Shown here piece after piece: positions 36,601 through 45,312 of a DNA stretch of 64,000 nucleotides; the stretch's first letter is position 1; each line of letters opens with the position of its first letter. Below the pieces are notes generated by a model that made no database searches, was not told where the DNA came from, and was given only the letters and a program-made list of their open reading frames with translations. A program made the translations under genes and the position numbers. This stretch comes from Trinickia dabaoshanensis. Its GTDB lineage: Bacteria > Pseudomonadota > Gammaproteobacteria > Burkholderiales > Burkholderiaceae. The stretch is from assembly GCF_002879885.1 (NCBI RefSeq), contig NZ_PNYA01000006.1, positions 124,001 through 188,000 on the forward strand, read 5' to 3'.

Positions 36601-37884
36601 ATGACATTGACGATGACGAGCTACACGGCGGCCTGCATCGACCCGCTCGGCAAGGGCTTGGGCATGGTGCCGAGCACGAGCGTACCGCTCGAGGCGGCCA
36701 GAAACCTCGAATGGAATCTGCTCGCCGAGGACGTCAGCTTGCCGGCCGCCGTCCTGTACGCGGACCGGATCGAGCACAATTTGCGATGGATGCAAGACTT
36801 CGTCACCGAATACGGGTTGAAGTTCGCGCCGCACGGTAAGACGACGATGGCGCCGCAACTGTTTCGCAGACAGATCGAAACGGGCGCCTGGGGCATCACC
36901 CTCGCCACGGCGCATCAAACGCGCGCGGCCTACCATGGCGGCATCGAGCGCGTACTGATGGCGAACCAGCTCGTCGGCCGGCAAAACATGGCGATGATCG
37001 CCGAGCTCTTGTCCGATCCCGACTTCGAATTTTTCTGCCTCGTCGATTCGACCGACGGGGTCGAGCAGCTCGGTACGTTCTTCAAGGCTGCCGGCCGCCG
37101 GCTGCAAGTGCTGATCGAGTTGGGCGTGCCGGGTGGACGAACGGGCGTGCGCGACGACGCGCAACTCGACGCGGTACTGGCGGCGATCGCTCGCCATGAG
37201 GGCACGCTCGTGTTGGCGGGCATCGAACTCTACGAAGGCGTGCTGGCCGACGAGCAAGCCGTGCGCGCGTTTTTGCGCCGAGCCGTAGCCGCGACGCAAA
37301 CGCTCGCACGCGATGGGCGATTCGGGCGCACTCCGGCGATCTTGTCGGGCGCGGGTTCAGCCTGGTACGACGTCGTCGCCGAGGAATTCGCCGCCGAATC
37401 GAAGGCGGGCGCGATCGAAGTGGTGTTGCGTCCCGGCTGCTATCTGACGCACGACGTCGGCATCTACAAGAGGGCGCAAAGCGAGATCCTCGCGCGCAAC
37501 CCGATCGCGAGAAAGATGGGCGAGGCCCTATTGCCCGCGCTGCAACTGTGGGCGTACGTGCAGTCGATTCCCGAACCGGACCGCGCGATCGTCGGTTTCG
37601 GCAAACGCGACGCGGCCTTCGATGCGGGCATGCCCGTTCCGGCACGCCATTACCGGCCCGGCAGCGACGCGCCGCGCGAAGTCGCCCCGAGCGAGGGGTG
37701 GGAAGTGACGGGGATGATGGACCAGCACGCCTATCTGCGGATCGTGCCGGGCGCCGATCTGAAAGTGGGCGACATGTTGGCCTTCGACATCTCGCACCCG
37801 TGCCTCACGTTCGACAAATGGCGCCAGTTGCTGATCGTCGACGACCGCTACCGCGTCACGGAAGTGGTCGAGACGTTTTTTTAA
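36601..37884 (+). CDS. DSD1-type D-serine/D-amino-acid dehydratase (fold type III PLP enzyme)
   Basis: PLP- and zinc-dependent enzyme of 427 residues related to eukaryotic-type D-serine dehydratase and D-threonine aldolase. The alanine-racemase-like barrel holds the PLP lysine at Lys80 (FAPHGKTTMAP). The C-terminal D-serine dehydratase-like domain keeps the zinc ligands His376 (DQHAYL) and Cys401 (HPCLTFDKW), which favours dehydration/deamination over aldol cleavage. AGGGGA lies about eight bases before the ATG at 36601. Divergent from the N-acyl-D-amino-acid deacylase across 156 bases, which suggests a shared D-amino-acid catabolic role. Confidence 0.88.
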   Translation: MTLTMTSYTAACIDPLGKGLGMVPSTSVPLEAARNLEWNLLAEDVSLPAAVLYADRIEHNLRWMQDFVTEYGLKFAPHGKTTMAPQLFRRQIETGAWGITLATAHQTRAAYHGGIERVLMANQLVGRQNMAMIAELLSDPDFEFFCLVDSTDGVEQLGTFFKAAGRRLQVLIELGVPGGRTGVRDDAQLDAVLAAIARHEGTLVLAGIELYEGVLADEQAVRAFLRRAVAATQTLARDGRFGRTPAILSGAGSAWYDVVAEEFAAESKAGAIEVVLRPGCYLTHDVGIYKRAQSEILARNPIARKMGEALLPALQLWAYVQSIPEPDRAIVGFGKRDAAFDAGMPVPARHYRPGSDAPREVAPSEGWEVTGMMDQHAYLRIVPGADLKVGDMLAFDISHPCLTFDKWRQLLIVDDRYRVTEVVETFF

Positions 37885-37954
37885 TGCGCCTTCTCGCGCA
37901 ACGGGCGCACGGCTCGAGCCGCGGAGGCTTGCGGCGCGGATAGAGCCGGGTATT

Positions 37955-38470
37955 TCATCGCCGGTGAACCGCCGGGGCCGGGGCGGGACCACCGCCCTCG
38001 CCGCCCTCGCCGCTTGGGTTCGCGGCGCCGGGTCCGGGCGGCGCGGAGCCCGCCACTTCACCAATACGCGCCTCGAGCTTGGCCAAGGCATCCGATAACG
38101 CCGACAACGCATCGTCGGGCAGCGCCCCCATCGTTTCGAGCAAGAATGCGTTGCGTTGCGGCAAGCTCGCATCGACCTCATGCCGCCCTTCGTTCGTCAG
38201 CCGGACGTTCGTGATGCGGTTATCGCGCGCGTCGATGCTGCGCGCGATCCATCCGAGCGCCTCGAGCGATTTCAACTGGCGCGTTAGCGCGCCCGGATCG
38301 ATACGCAACCGTTCGACGAGCCGTTTTTGCGACCACTCGCCATCGGCCTCCGTCAACGCCAGCAAGATGCGCCAGCGCGGCATCGCATGACCCACTTGCG
38401 CTTCGAACGCCGACATGAACGAGCGATAAGTTCGGCCGAATTGCTGAACGATCGCGATGTAGTCTTCCAT
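37955..38470 (-). CDS. MarR-family regulator
   Basis: Winged-helix regulator of 171 residues. The DNA-binding part reads WSQKRLVERLRIDPGALTRQ followed by LKSLEALGWIARSIDARDNR (about 46-85), the standard MarR helices and wing. The C-terminus beyond residue 145 is an unusual Gly/Pro/Glu-rich tail of low complexity. Begins 26 bases after the DHA2 exporter gene on the same strand, so it probably controls that gene and itself through the site at 40111-40122. Ligands are unknown; MarR proteins of this arrangement usually respond to aromatic or drug-like compounds. Confidence 0.88.
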   Translation of the reverse strand: MEDYIAIVQQFGRTYRSFMSAFEAQVGHAMPRWRILLALTEADGEWSQKRLVERLRIDPGALTRQLKSLEALGWIARSIDARDNRITNVRLTNEGRHEVDASLPQRNAFLLETMGALPDDALSALSDALAKLEARIGEVAGSAPPGPGAANPSGEGGEGGGPAPAPAVHRR

Positions 38471-38496
38471 GATGCAACCTTTGTTCTTTACCTGCC

Positions 38497-40092
38497 CTAT
38501 TCTGCCGCAGGCACGGGCTCGCCCCGGCGGGTGATGCTCACGTGCGGGACGCTAGCGCACCGCCAGAGCGCGAGAAGCGCAACGACGGCCGCCACGGCGA
38601 GGCTCGCGTGAATCGCCGTGACGAGCGACACGCGCGCTTGCTCCAGCAGCGCGGCGCCGTTATGGCCCGCATGGGCGAGCGACGCGAGCAGCTCATGTTG
38701 GGCGTCTTGGTTCACGAGGATTTGCGGATCGCGCATGGTCGTCCACCACTGGATGGCATTCGAACTCGTGAGGGCGTCGCGCACGCCGCGCGCGTACAAG
38801 TGGGTGATGAGCGTACCCGTCACGGCCGCCCCGAACATGCCGCCGATCATTCGCAGCGATTGGAGCAGCGCCGTGGCGATGCCCAGGTGCTCGCGGCCCG
38901 CCGTTTCCTGGGCGAACACGGTCAAGTTGGGCAGCAGGAAGCCGAGCCCCACGCCGGCCAGCACCATGAGCCCCATCAACAGCGGGTGGGGCATCGAACG
39001 CGTAGCCAGCGCCGTACCGATGCAAGCGCATGCCAACAGCGCGCAGCCGACATAGAGCATGGCGTTCGGACGGCGGATGCGCGTCACGATGCGGCCGTTC
39101 AAAATGCTGCCGATCGTAATGAAAACGACGAGCGGGGTGATGAGCACGCCCGCGTCTTTCGGCGAGAGCCCGAAGCCGCCTTGCAACAGCAGCGGCGCGT
39201 AAAAAATCAGCGAGAACATCGAGTATCCGCCGAGCACCGACAACGTGAAGAGCGCGGCGAGGCTCCGATTGGCGAACATGTCGAGCGGCAAGATTGGCTG
39301 CGCGGCGCGCTGTTCCCACTTCCAGAGCGCCACGGCCGAGACGGCCGCCGCAACGCCCAACGCGGCGACCCCACGCGAGAGCCCGTGCTGCGACAGCGAT
39401 TCGACGAGCAATTGCAGCGAACCGAGCGCCACCGCGATCAACAGCGAACCGGGCCAGTCGAGCCGCATCTTGCCGCGCGCCGCGATGTGACGGACATGCG
39501 GCAAATAACGCCATACGAAGACGAGCGAGAGCAGCCCGACCGGCAGGTTCACATAGAAGGCCGACCGCCAGCCGTAGTACTGCGTGAGAAACCCGCCGAG
39601 CGAGGGCCCTATCGCATTGGCGATGCCGAACGCCGAACTCATGAGCACCTGCCAACGCAAACGCACGACCGAGTCGGGAAACAAATCGGGAATACACGCG
39701 AAGGCGGTGCCGACGAGCATGCCGCCGCCGATGCCTTGCAGAGCGCGCGCAATCACGAGGAAGAGCATGCTATTGGCCGCGCCGCACAGTACCGACGCGC
39801 CGGTAAAGACCACGATCGACGCAATGACGAACGGCTTGCGCCCGAAATAATCGCCAAGGCGCCCGAAGATCGGCACGGTGATGACGGAAGTCAGCAGGTA
39901 GGACGTCGCCACCCAGGCGTAGAGCTCGAAGCCTCGCAACTCGGCGACTATCGTCGGCAAAGCCGTGCCGACGACGGTCTGGTCGAACGCGACCAGCATG
40001 GTGACGAAGGAGATCCCGAGCATGGCGAGCAGCGACTCTCGGAACGGCAGAAGCTGCCCACGCGAGTGATGAGCGGCGGTATGGACGGCCAT
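38497..40092 (-). CDS. MFS exporter, DHA2 (14-helix, EmrB-like) family
   Basis: Drug:proton antiporter of 531 residues with about 14 membrane helices. Motif A appears as GRLGDYFGRKP after helix 2; motif D1 is near VAFDQTVVGTALPTIVAEL, and motif C-like ANAIGPSLGGFLTQYYGWR lies in helix 5, typical of DHA2 efflux pumps. The start at 40092 (MAVHTAAHH) is preferred to an ATG at 40143 because the promoter and palindrome between 40111 and 40142 would otherwise be coding. It forms an operon with the marR gene. The substrate is unknown; no membrane-fusion partner is adjacent. Confidence 0.92.
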   Translation of the reverse strand: MAVHTAAHHSRGQLLPFRESLLAMLGISFVTMLVAFDQTVVGTALPTIVAELRGFELYAWVATSYLLTSVITVPIFGRLGDYFGRKPFVIASIVVFTGASVLCGAANSMLFLVIARALQGIGGGMLVGTAFACIPDLFPDSVVRLRWQVLMSSAFGIANAIGPSLGGFLTQYYGWRSAFYVNLPVGLLSLVFVWRYLPHVRHIAARGKMRLDWPGSLLIAVALGSLQLLVESLSQHGLSRGVAALGVAAAVSAVALWKWEQRAAQPILPLDMFANRSLAALFTLSVLGGYSMFSLIFYAPLLLQGGFGLSPKDAGVLITPLVVFITIGSILNGRIVTRIRRPNAMLYVGCALLACACIGTALATRSMPHPLLMGLMVLAGVGLGFLLPNLTVFAQETAGREHLGIATALLQSLRMIGGMFGAAVTGTLITHLYARGVRDALTSSNAIQWWTTMRDPQILVNQDAQHELLASLAHAGHNGAALLEQARVSLVTAIHASLAVAAVVALLALWRCASVPHVSITRRGEPVPAAE

Positions 40093-40110
40093 TTTTTGAG
40101 GATGCAATCG

Positions 40111-40142
40111 TTGATACGTCAAAGAATCGGCAAATGATAGCA
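40111..40142 (-). promoter_or_regulatory. Extended -10 promoter and candidate MarR operator
   Basis: On the minus strand TG-C-TATCAT (40142-40134) forms an extended -10 element. Just downstream lies TTGACGTATCAA (40122-40111), an inverted repeat with TTGA/TCAA arms and a 4-base centre, a half-site type common for MarR proteins. The predicted start is near 40127 and the exporter ATG is at 40092, so binding there would block transcription of the exporter-marR operon. Confidence 0.45.
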
Positions 40143-40228
40143 TGGGCGCATAGAACTTGCTGAATGATGCTCCGCTCCATCGGTGCGCATTTCAACGCTT
40201 CTTTTCTCTTCGTCAGCCAACTAGCAAA

Positions 40229-41113
40229 ATGGAACCGATCCCTATCGCAACGTCATCGATCACCGAGGCCGATCGGGCCGCCTTGGCGGCGGCTAAGCAG
40301 GCGCTCGAAAGAGAGCCGCTGGCGATGAAGCTGGCGAGCGCCGTCGGTATGCCGATCGAGCGATTGCTGGCCCGGCTGCCGGCTTACGCGCACGACACGA
40401 TCGCGGACGCCACGCGCCGCGCGTTGGATGCCAGTTTGCGTACCGCGCTCGCGACGCTCGGCACACCGCAGGCGGCGGCGATCGAAAGCGACACGGCCGC
40501 CCCGCATCCCATGCGCAGGACCAAGGCGCGCGACTGGCTCCATAAAGTGGCCGTTGCGACGACGGGTGCCGCCGGCGGGGCCTTCGGCCTCATCGCGCTA
40601 CCGGCTGAACTGCCGGTCACGACGACGCTCATGTTCCGCTCCATCTGCGATATCGCGCGTAGCGAAGGCGAGGATCTGAGCGATGCCCATGCGCGGCTGC
40701 AATGCCTGGCCGTATTCGGAATGGGAAGGAGCACGCAAGACGAAGAAGCGGACTTCGGCTACTTCATCGCCCGCGGCGCGCTGGCGCAGGCGATCTCCAA
40801 AGCATCGTCGGAATTGGCGAGCAAGGGCGTCGCGGCGCACGGCGCGCCCGCGCTCATGCGCTTGATGAACGTGATCGCGGCCCGTTTTTCCGCTCAGGTG
40901 AGCGAGCAGATCGCCGCGAAATCGATTCCCGCGATCGGCGCCGTGCTCGGTGCCGCCGTCAATACGGTGTTCATCGACCACTTCCAGCAGACGGCGCACG
41001 GGCATTTCGCCGTTCGGCGTCTCGAGCGGCGCTACGGCACGCCGGCCGTGCAAGCCGCTTATCGCGCCATGGACTCGGCGCCGACCGCGCCGGGGGCACG
41101 CTCACGCGCGTGA
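40229..41113 (+). CDS. EcsC family protein
   Basis: Protein of 294 residues of the EcsC family, named after a protein of the Bacillus Ecs locus and of unknown molecular function. The core DWLHKVAVATTGAAGGAFGL, LPAELPVTTTLMFRSICDIA and the C-terminal AIGAVLGAAVNTVFIDHFQQ are typical, with two hydrophobic stretches (about 115-140 and 232-250) that may touch the membrane. The ATG at 40229 (MEPIPIATS) is chosen as the first giving family-like sequence. Its 3' end overlaps the converging esterase gene by 55 bases. Confidence 0.85.
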   Translation: MEPIPIATSSITEADRAALAAAKQALEREPLAMKLASAVGMPIERLLARLPAYAHDTIADATRRALDASLRTALATLGTPQAAAIESDTAAPHPMRRTKARDWLHKVAVATTGAAGGAFGLIALPAELPVTTTLMFRSICDIARSEGEDLSDAHARLQCLAVFGMGRSTQDEEADFGYFIARGALAQAISKASSELASKGVAAHGAPALMRLMNVIAARFSAQVSEQIAAKSIPAIGAVLGAAVNTVFIDHFQQTAHGHFAVRRLERRYGTPAVQAAYRAMDSAPTAPGARSRA

Positions 41114-42021
41114 GTTCGCATGAATTGCGTCGCCCGCTCGAGCGCCTGCTTCGCCTCGGGCACGAAGGGCGTCCACAGATGCCATACGTGCGGCAGTTCC
41201 GGCCAGATCTCGCACTGAACGGCGACACCTGCCTCGCGGGCGCGCTCGGCCACGCGCCGTGTATCGTCGAGCAGTACCTCGGTACTGCTCACCTGGATCA
41301 ACAGCGGCGGCAAGCCGGCCAAATCGGCGTACAGCGGGGAAAGATAGGGATGCGTCGGATCGGCGCCGCCGATATAAAACTTCGCCGCGCGCCCGATCGC
41401 GGCCCCGCAAAACATTGGATCGATGCCGTCGTTGGACTCGAGCGTGCCGCCCGTGGCCGCCAGATCCGTCCACGGCGAGAACAGTACGCCCGCGGCCGGC
41501 AACGGATCGCCGGCATCGCGCAGCGCGACCAGCGTCGCCAAGGCGAGCCCGCCCCCGGCGGAATCGCCCGCGACGACGATCGAATCGGCGGGAATGTCAT
41601 GCGCCAGCAAGCGGCGATAGGCGGCCAGTGCGTCGTCGAGCGCCGCGGGAAACGGGTGCTCGGGCGCGAGCCGGTAATCGAGCGAGAACGTGCGGGCCCC
41701 GGAGCGCGACGCGAGTTCGAAGACGAGCGCACGATGCGAGGCCAGCGAGCAAAAGTAATAGCCGCCGCCGTGGCAGTACAGGATCGTGCGCGCGGGCGAT
41801 CGATTGGCCAAATCGTCGGCTCGCTCCAACCATTCCCCGCGCAGCGGCGCATCGGAGGGTGACGAGCGCTCGGTCAACCGCCAGCCCCGGGGTACTTTCG
41901 GCCGCCGGATACGGGCCGTTGCATGAACGCGCGCGCGCTCGACGCTCACATGCGGCTTGAGCGTTTCAGGCCGAAATTGTTTCTTGAGCAACCAACAGGC
42001 GACGGCGCTTTGCCAGCTCAT
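41059..42021 (-). CDS. Alpha/beta hydrolase, hormone-sensitive-lipase family esterase
   Basis: Carboxylesterase of 320 residues. The HSL-family oxyanion motif HGGGY lies at 84-88, the nucleophile Ser154 in GDSAGGG, and the acid and base follow in SSTEVLLDD and ELPHVWHLW. No signal peptide is evident. The ATG at 42021 (MSWQSAV) is preferred over one five codons earlier. The last 55 bases overlap, tail to tail, with the EcsC gene. Physiological substrate unknown; such enzymes prefer short acyl esters. Confidence 0.9.
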   Translation of the reverse strand: MSWQSAVACWLLKKQFRPETLKPHVSVERARVHATARIRRPKVPRGWRLTERSSPSDAPLRGEWLERADDLANRSPARTILYCHGGGYYFCSLASHRALVFELASRSGARTFSLDYRLAPEHPFPAALDDALAAYRRLLAHDIPADSIVVAGDSAGGGLALATLVALRDAGDPLPAAGVLFSPWTDLAATGGTLESNDGIDPMFCGAAIGRAAKFYIGGADPTHPYLSPLYADLAGLPPLLIQVSSTEVLLDDTRRVAERAREAGVAVQCEIWPELPHVWHLWTPFVPEAKQALERATQFMRTHARERAPGAVGAESMAR

Positions 42022-42165
42022 CGCGACACACTCCATGGATATCTAGGCCCAGACGTAATCGCCATGGTACGTCCCTGCCGGAGTGCATGGGGCAAAGCCG
42101 GAGCGGACTGTGCGCGATAACACACGAGGCACACGAGGCGCACCGCCCGCACGCCGTCGAATCGA

Positions 42166-42600
42166 TCAGTTGGCCGGAACGACCTGCCCGCGAATTTCGC
42201 CGCTCGGATTGGCCGCGGTATGGACGTTGAAGTACCACTTGCCGTTCATCAACTCGTCGGCCTGCGCATCCGTGAGCGTCTTCTCGCCTTCGATCGGGCT
42301 CGCGAGCTTATCCTTCGGGATGCCGACCTGGACGCCGGCGTTTTGTCCAACGGGCGCGGGGCCATGGAAGTGAGCCATCGTCGCGGGCCCCGATAGGCCC
42401 TCGTACGTCACCTGCCACTTGAGATCTTTCGATGCCGTATCGAACGTTGCCCGCAACGCGCCATGACCTTTGGACGTCTTGGGCGGAACCTCGCTCGAAG
42501 GCTCGAGATCGGCCTTCAGCGTCACCGTGTCCGCGAACGCGGCACCGGCCGCCACTGCCCACAACAGAACGGCCACATTCAGCTTCCGCATAACATGCAT
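42166..42600 (-). CDS. Exported CHRD-domain protein
   Basis: Exported protein of 144 residues: signal peptide (LNVAVLLWAVAAGAAFA) followed by one CHRD domain, named after chordin. Typical are LEPSSEVPPKTSKGHGALRA, MAHFHGPAPVGQNAGVQV and the ending GKWYFNVHTAANPSGEIRGQ. Bacterial CHRD proteins are periplasmic or extracellular with unknown roles. AGGAGA precedes the ATG at 42600 by six bases, which settles the start over the internal ATG three codons on. Confidence 0.9.
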   Translation of the reverse strand: MHVMRKLNVAVLLWAVAAGAAFADTVTLKADLEPSSEVPPKTSKGHGALRATFDTASKDLKWQVTYEGLSGPATMAHFHGPAPVGQNAGVQVGIPKDKLASPIEGEKTLTDAQADELMNGKWYFNVHTAANPSGEIRGQVVPAN

Positions 42601-42728
42601 CTTGCTCTCCTGTTTGTTTAGGCCGCCTGTGCGAACAAGTTCCGCACCCTACTTGCGGCGGTTTCACATACTAGAGCAAGTTCGACATCGTCGTGCGGCA
42701 GCGGCGCACCGGGGAAAACGCGTCAGCC

Positions 42729-43121
42729 TCAGCAGACCTTGCGAAACATGATGTCGACGACCGTTCCGGGGCTCACCGCCACCCAGGCCGAATCGACCGA
42801 GCGCAGTACGCCGGCCGGCGAGCCGTCCGCGGCGAGATAGTGCGTGTCGAGCGCGCGCCATTGCTTGCCGGCGCAGTCGATCTGATAACGGGTGACCGAT
42901 ACGGACACCGGGGCGCTTGCGCCGGGCATTAACGACGATGCCTTCCACGTGGTCTTCGCGGTGTATTCGATGTACCCGTCGGAATCGGTTGCAATGCTGT
43001 CGGTATCGACGGCATAGGCCAAATCGCTGGCGCTTTTCAGGGGTGTCCATTGCGTGGCGTCGGCGTAGACGACGGAACCAAGCGCAACGGTAAAGACGAT
43101 CAAAGGGCGGAGCCAATTCAT
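42729..43121 (-). CDS. Exported surface-adhesin-E-like protein
   Basis: Exported protein of 130 residues with a short signal peptide (RPLIVFTVALGSVVYADA) and a beta-rich body. The pattern YAVDTDSIATDSDGYIEYTA, VTRYQIDCAGKQWRAL and FRKVC at the C-terminus resembles the surface-adhesin protein E family (Haemophilus protein E-like), with two Cys probably disulfide-bonded. Adhesin function is not established for such environmental homologues. It shares orientation with the CHRD gene downstream and the transglycosylase gene upstream, but gaps of over 100 bases argue for separate transcription. Confidence 0.7.
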   Translation of the reverse strand: MNWLRPLIVFTVALGSVVYADATQWTPLKSASDLAYAVDTDSIATDSDGYIEYTAKTTWKASSLMPGASAPVSVSVTRYQIDCAGKQWRALDTHYLAADGSPAGVLRSVDSAWVAVSPGTVVDIMFRKVC

Positions 43122-43347
43122 GTTTTGTTTCCTAACGTTCGGAATGGCCCAGCTTTGCGAAAGCGCTAATTATTTTGGTGTCCTGCATATTTTTCCGCAC
43201 GACGACTGAGATTCTAGCAGAGCATACCGCTCGCGCACCGCCGAAAATCTCGTCAATCCGGCCGTCGTGGCGCAAATTGCAGGACAGAGCTAAACGAACG
43301 GAGACGGTACGCGCCGGCTGCCTTGCCGATTACAGGACATACGCCTG

Positions 43348-44019
43348 TCATTGAGCGGCCGAAGCACCGGTCGCGGCGCTCGCCGTATCGACCATTTCGA
43401 AGTCCTTGGCGCGCAGGCTGACCTTGCGTGCATAGGCGGTGGAACCGCCGTAGCTCTTCAGCGCGGCGCCGACATCGCCGCGAGCGGATTCCAAGTAGCC
43501 GTGCAAGATCGCGGAGCCGGCCTCGATGTTCGTGACCGGTTCGGTCAAGTCGAGGTTTTTGACGAGCCGCCTATGGGCCGCGGGCACGACTTGCATCAGT
43601 CCCGTCGCGCCGTTTCTGCCGCGCGCATGGTCTTGGAAGCGTGATTCGATGGAGATGATCGCGAGCACGAGCGCCGGCGGCAGCGAGTATTTCGATGCGG
43701 ACGTCATGACGGCAGCGGAAATCTGCTCCGCCTTCGCGCGCGCAAGTCCGAACTTGCGCGTGAGCATCTCTCGGATGCGATGGACCTGCCCCGCTCCCGC
43801 TGCGCTGGCCGAGGCATCGGATGCGTCCGATGCGGCCGCGGCCACCGGCACTACCGATTGCCCTGGCGCTGTGGCGTTTTGCAAAGCCGACGCTTCGCTC
43901 GGCGCGCTCGCGGCCGCGATGGCCGTTCCCGTGAGCGCGCGTGATGGTTCGGACTCCTGCGCATTGGCGGACGCGGCAAGACCGAACGAGATCAGCAACG
44001 CACAAAAGAGTCGAGTCAT
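43348..44019 (-). CDS. Lytic transglycosylase with SLT domain
   Basis: Periplasmic peptidoglycan-cleaving enzyme of 223 residues. Signal peptide (LFCALLISFGLAASANA), a low-complexity Ala/Ser linker (about 22-78), then the SLT fold with catalytic Glu125 in AIISIESRF and the motif GRNGATGLMQVVPAAH, later SAILHGYL and ALKSYGGSTAYARKV. The ATG at 44019 (MTRLFC) gives a clean signal peptide; another lies at 44064. Its role may be cell-wall turnover or insertion of an envelope machine, but no such machine is encoded nearby. Confidence 0.88.
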   Translation of the reverse strand: MTRLFCALLISFGLAASANAQESEPSRALTGTAIAAASAPSEASALQNATAPGQSVVPVAAAASDASDASASAAGAGQVHRIREMLTRKFGLARAKAEQISAAVMTSASKYSLPPALVLAIISIESRFQDHARGRNGATGLMQVVPAAHRRLVKNLDLTEPVTNIEAGSAILHGYLESARGDVGAALKSYGGSTAYARKVSLRAKDFEMVDTASAATGASAAQ

Positions 44020-44221
44020 CAGGCACTTAGGCGAAAAGGGGTGCGCCGAATTATAGCGGTACATTTGCGCCCTTTCAGGGGCCCGATTAAATTCGTCAGT
44101 CGATTAAAAGCGGGGCGTGCCCTGGGTTCCGGAAGGCCCCGCGCGGCGGCCGACGCAATTTAAGGCAGTGTTAAGGAACCAGGTTCGACAATCGGCGCCT
44201 TGTCTTTACGATGGCGTCCTC

Positions 44222-44830
44222 ATGTCACCGAACGAACTGGAACTCTTGAACCGCGCGCTGTTTCTCGCCATCGACGCGACGCCGGCCACGCCGGCCTGGT
44301 GCATCGCCGTCGCCTCGTTCGTCGCCAATGGTTTGATCTGGTCGGTCCCGCTGATATTGATCGCCCTTTGGTTATCGGCCGATCCGGAACGGCGCGAAGC
44401 CGCACTGCAAGCGTGTGGACTCGCGCTGGCCGCCCTCGGCGTGAACCAGGCGATCGGCTTGATGTGGCAGCACCCCAGGCCCTTCATGATCGGCCTCGGC
44501 CACACGTTCTTAGCGCACGCGCCCGATTCGTCGTTTCCGAGCGACCATGCGACGGTATTCGCCGCGATCACCATCGTCCTGTTCGCCCGGCGTATGAAAC
44601 GCCTCGGCACCGTAACCCTCGTAGGCGGCTTGGCGGTGGCCTGGGCTCGGGTCTTTCTCGGCGTGCACTTCCCGCTCGATATGATCGGCGCCGTCTGCGT
44701 CGCGCTGGCCGTTCACGCCCTCCTCTCCCCCGTATGGACACGCGTCGGGCCGTCGCTCACGCAGTGGGCCGTCGCCGCTCATCGGCGGGTACTCGCGACG
44801 CCGATTCGGCGCGGCTGGCTACGCCCCTGA
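44222..44830 (+). CDS. PAP2-family phosphatase (undecaprenyl-diphosphatase-like)
   Basis: Integral membrane phosphatase of 202 residues with about five helices. The three PAP2 blocks are present: QHPRPFMIG (84-91), PSDHATVF (106-113) with the catalytic His109, and RVFLGVHFPLDMIGA (143-157) with His149 and Asp153. Family members recycle undecaprenyl pyrophosphate (BcrC type) or dephosphorylate other lipids. The ATG at 44222 (MSPNELELL) is chosen as upstream residues are not family-like. Divergent from the transglycosylase gene, which fits a general envelope role. Confidence 0.88.
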   Translation: MSPNELELLNRALFLAIDATPATPAWCIAVASFVANGLIWSVPLILIALWLSADPERREAALQACGLALAALGVNQAIGLMWQHPRPFMIGLGHTFLAHAPDSSFPSDHATVFAAITIVLFARRMKRLGTVTLVGGLAVAWARVFLGVHFPLDMIGAVCVALAVHALLSPVWTRVGPSLTQWAVAAHRRVLATPIRRGWLRP

Positions 44831-45312
44831 GTGAGTCATCGCCCGAGGCACGATTCGTGCAAATGCGCGCACCGGGGTGCGCTTCGCGCGAACCGCGCTG
44901 CTCGAACAAGCCGTCTCGGCACCTTTCCCCGGGCGCGTCCATGCGGGCCCTATCCCGAGCCGCCGCGCCGCGCTCTGGTCGTGAGCGCAACAATCATCCG
45001 ATGCATCCAACGCATGCGACGAACGACGCGAGCTTGCTCTCGATGCAAGCTTGTCCATGGGGCTTTTTCCCTCGTTTAATGGCCTTTTAAACCCGGCCTA
45101 TTCCGCCAGTGTTAATGAGTAAAAAGCCTAAGCAAATGCCCTTTTCTGTAAGCAGAGTTTTCTATACAACAGCCCGTCGAATAACCACGGCATAAAACGC
45201 CAAACCTTCCCGACTTCCGGCTCCCCGCATTGCTCCCCCTCATGGGCAATGGTTCCATCACGTCTACGGATCACCGACCTAAAGACGCGCATCGAAGACG
45301 CGGGGATAGACC
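44831..45312. other. 482-base intergenic region between the PAP2 gene and the ATP-grasp operon
   Basis: No gene is supported. Just after the PAP2 stop are two close palindromes: GCACGA-T-TCGTGC (44848-44860) and GCGCAC-CGGG-GTGCGC (44867-44882), possibly a T-less terminator. The second half (about 45085-45190) is clearly more AT-rich than its surroundings and includes TATACA (45163-45168), a possible -10, without a good -35. This half probably carries the promoter of the operon starting at 45313. Confidence 0.45.

Noticed and set aside
44848-44882. A possible tRNA or structured RNA gene after the PAP2 gene
   Set aside because: The two palindromes do not form a cloverleaf, and there are no T-loop or acceptor-stem sequences.
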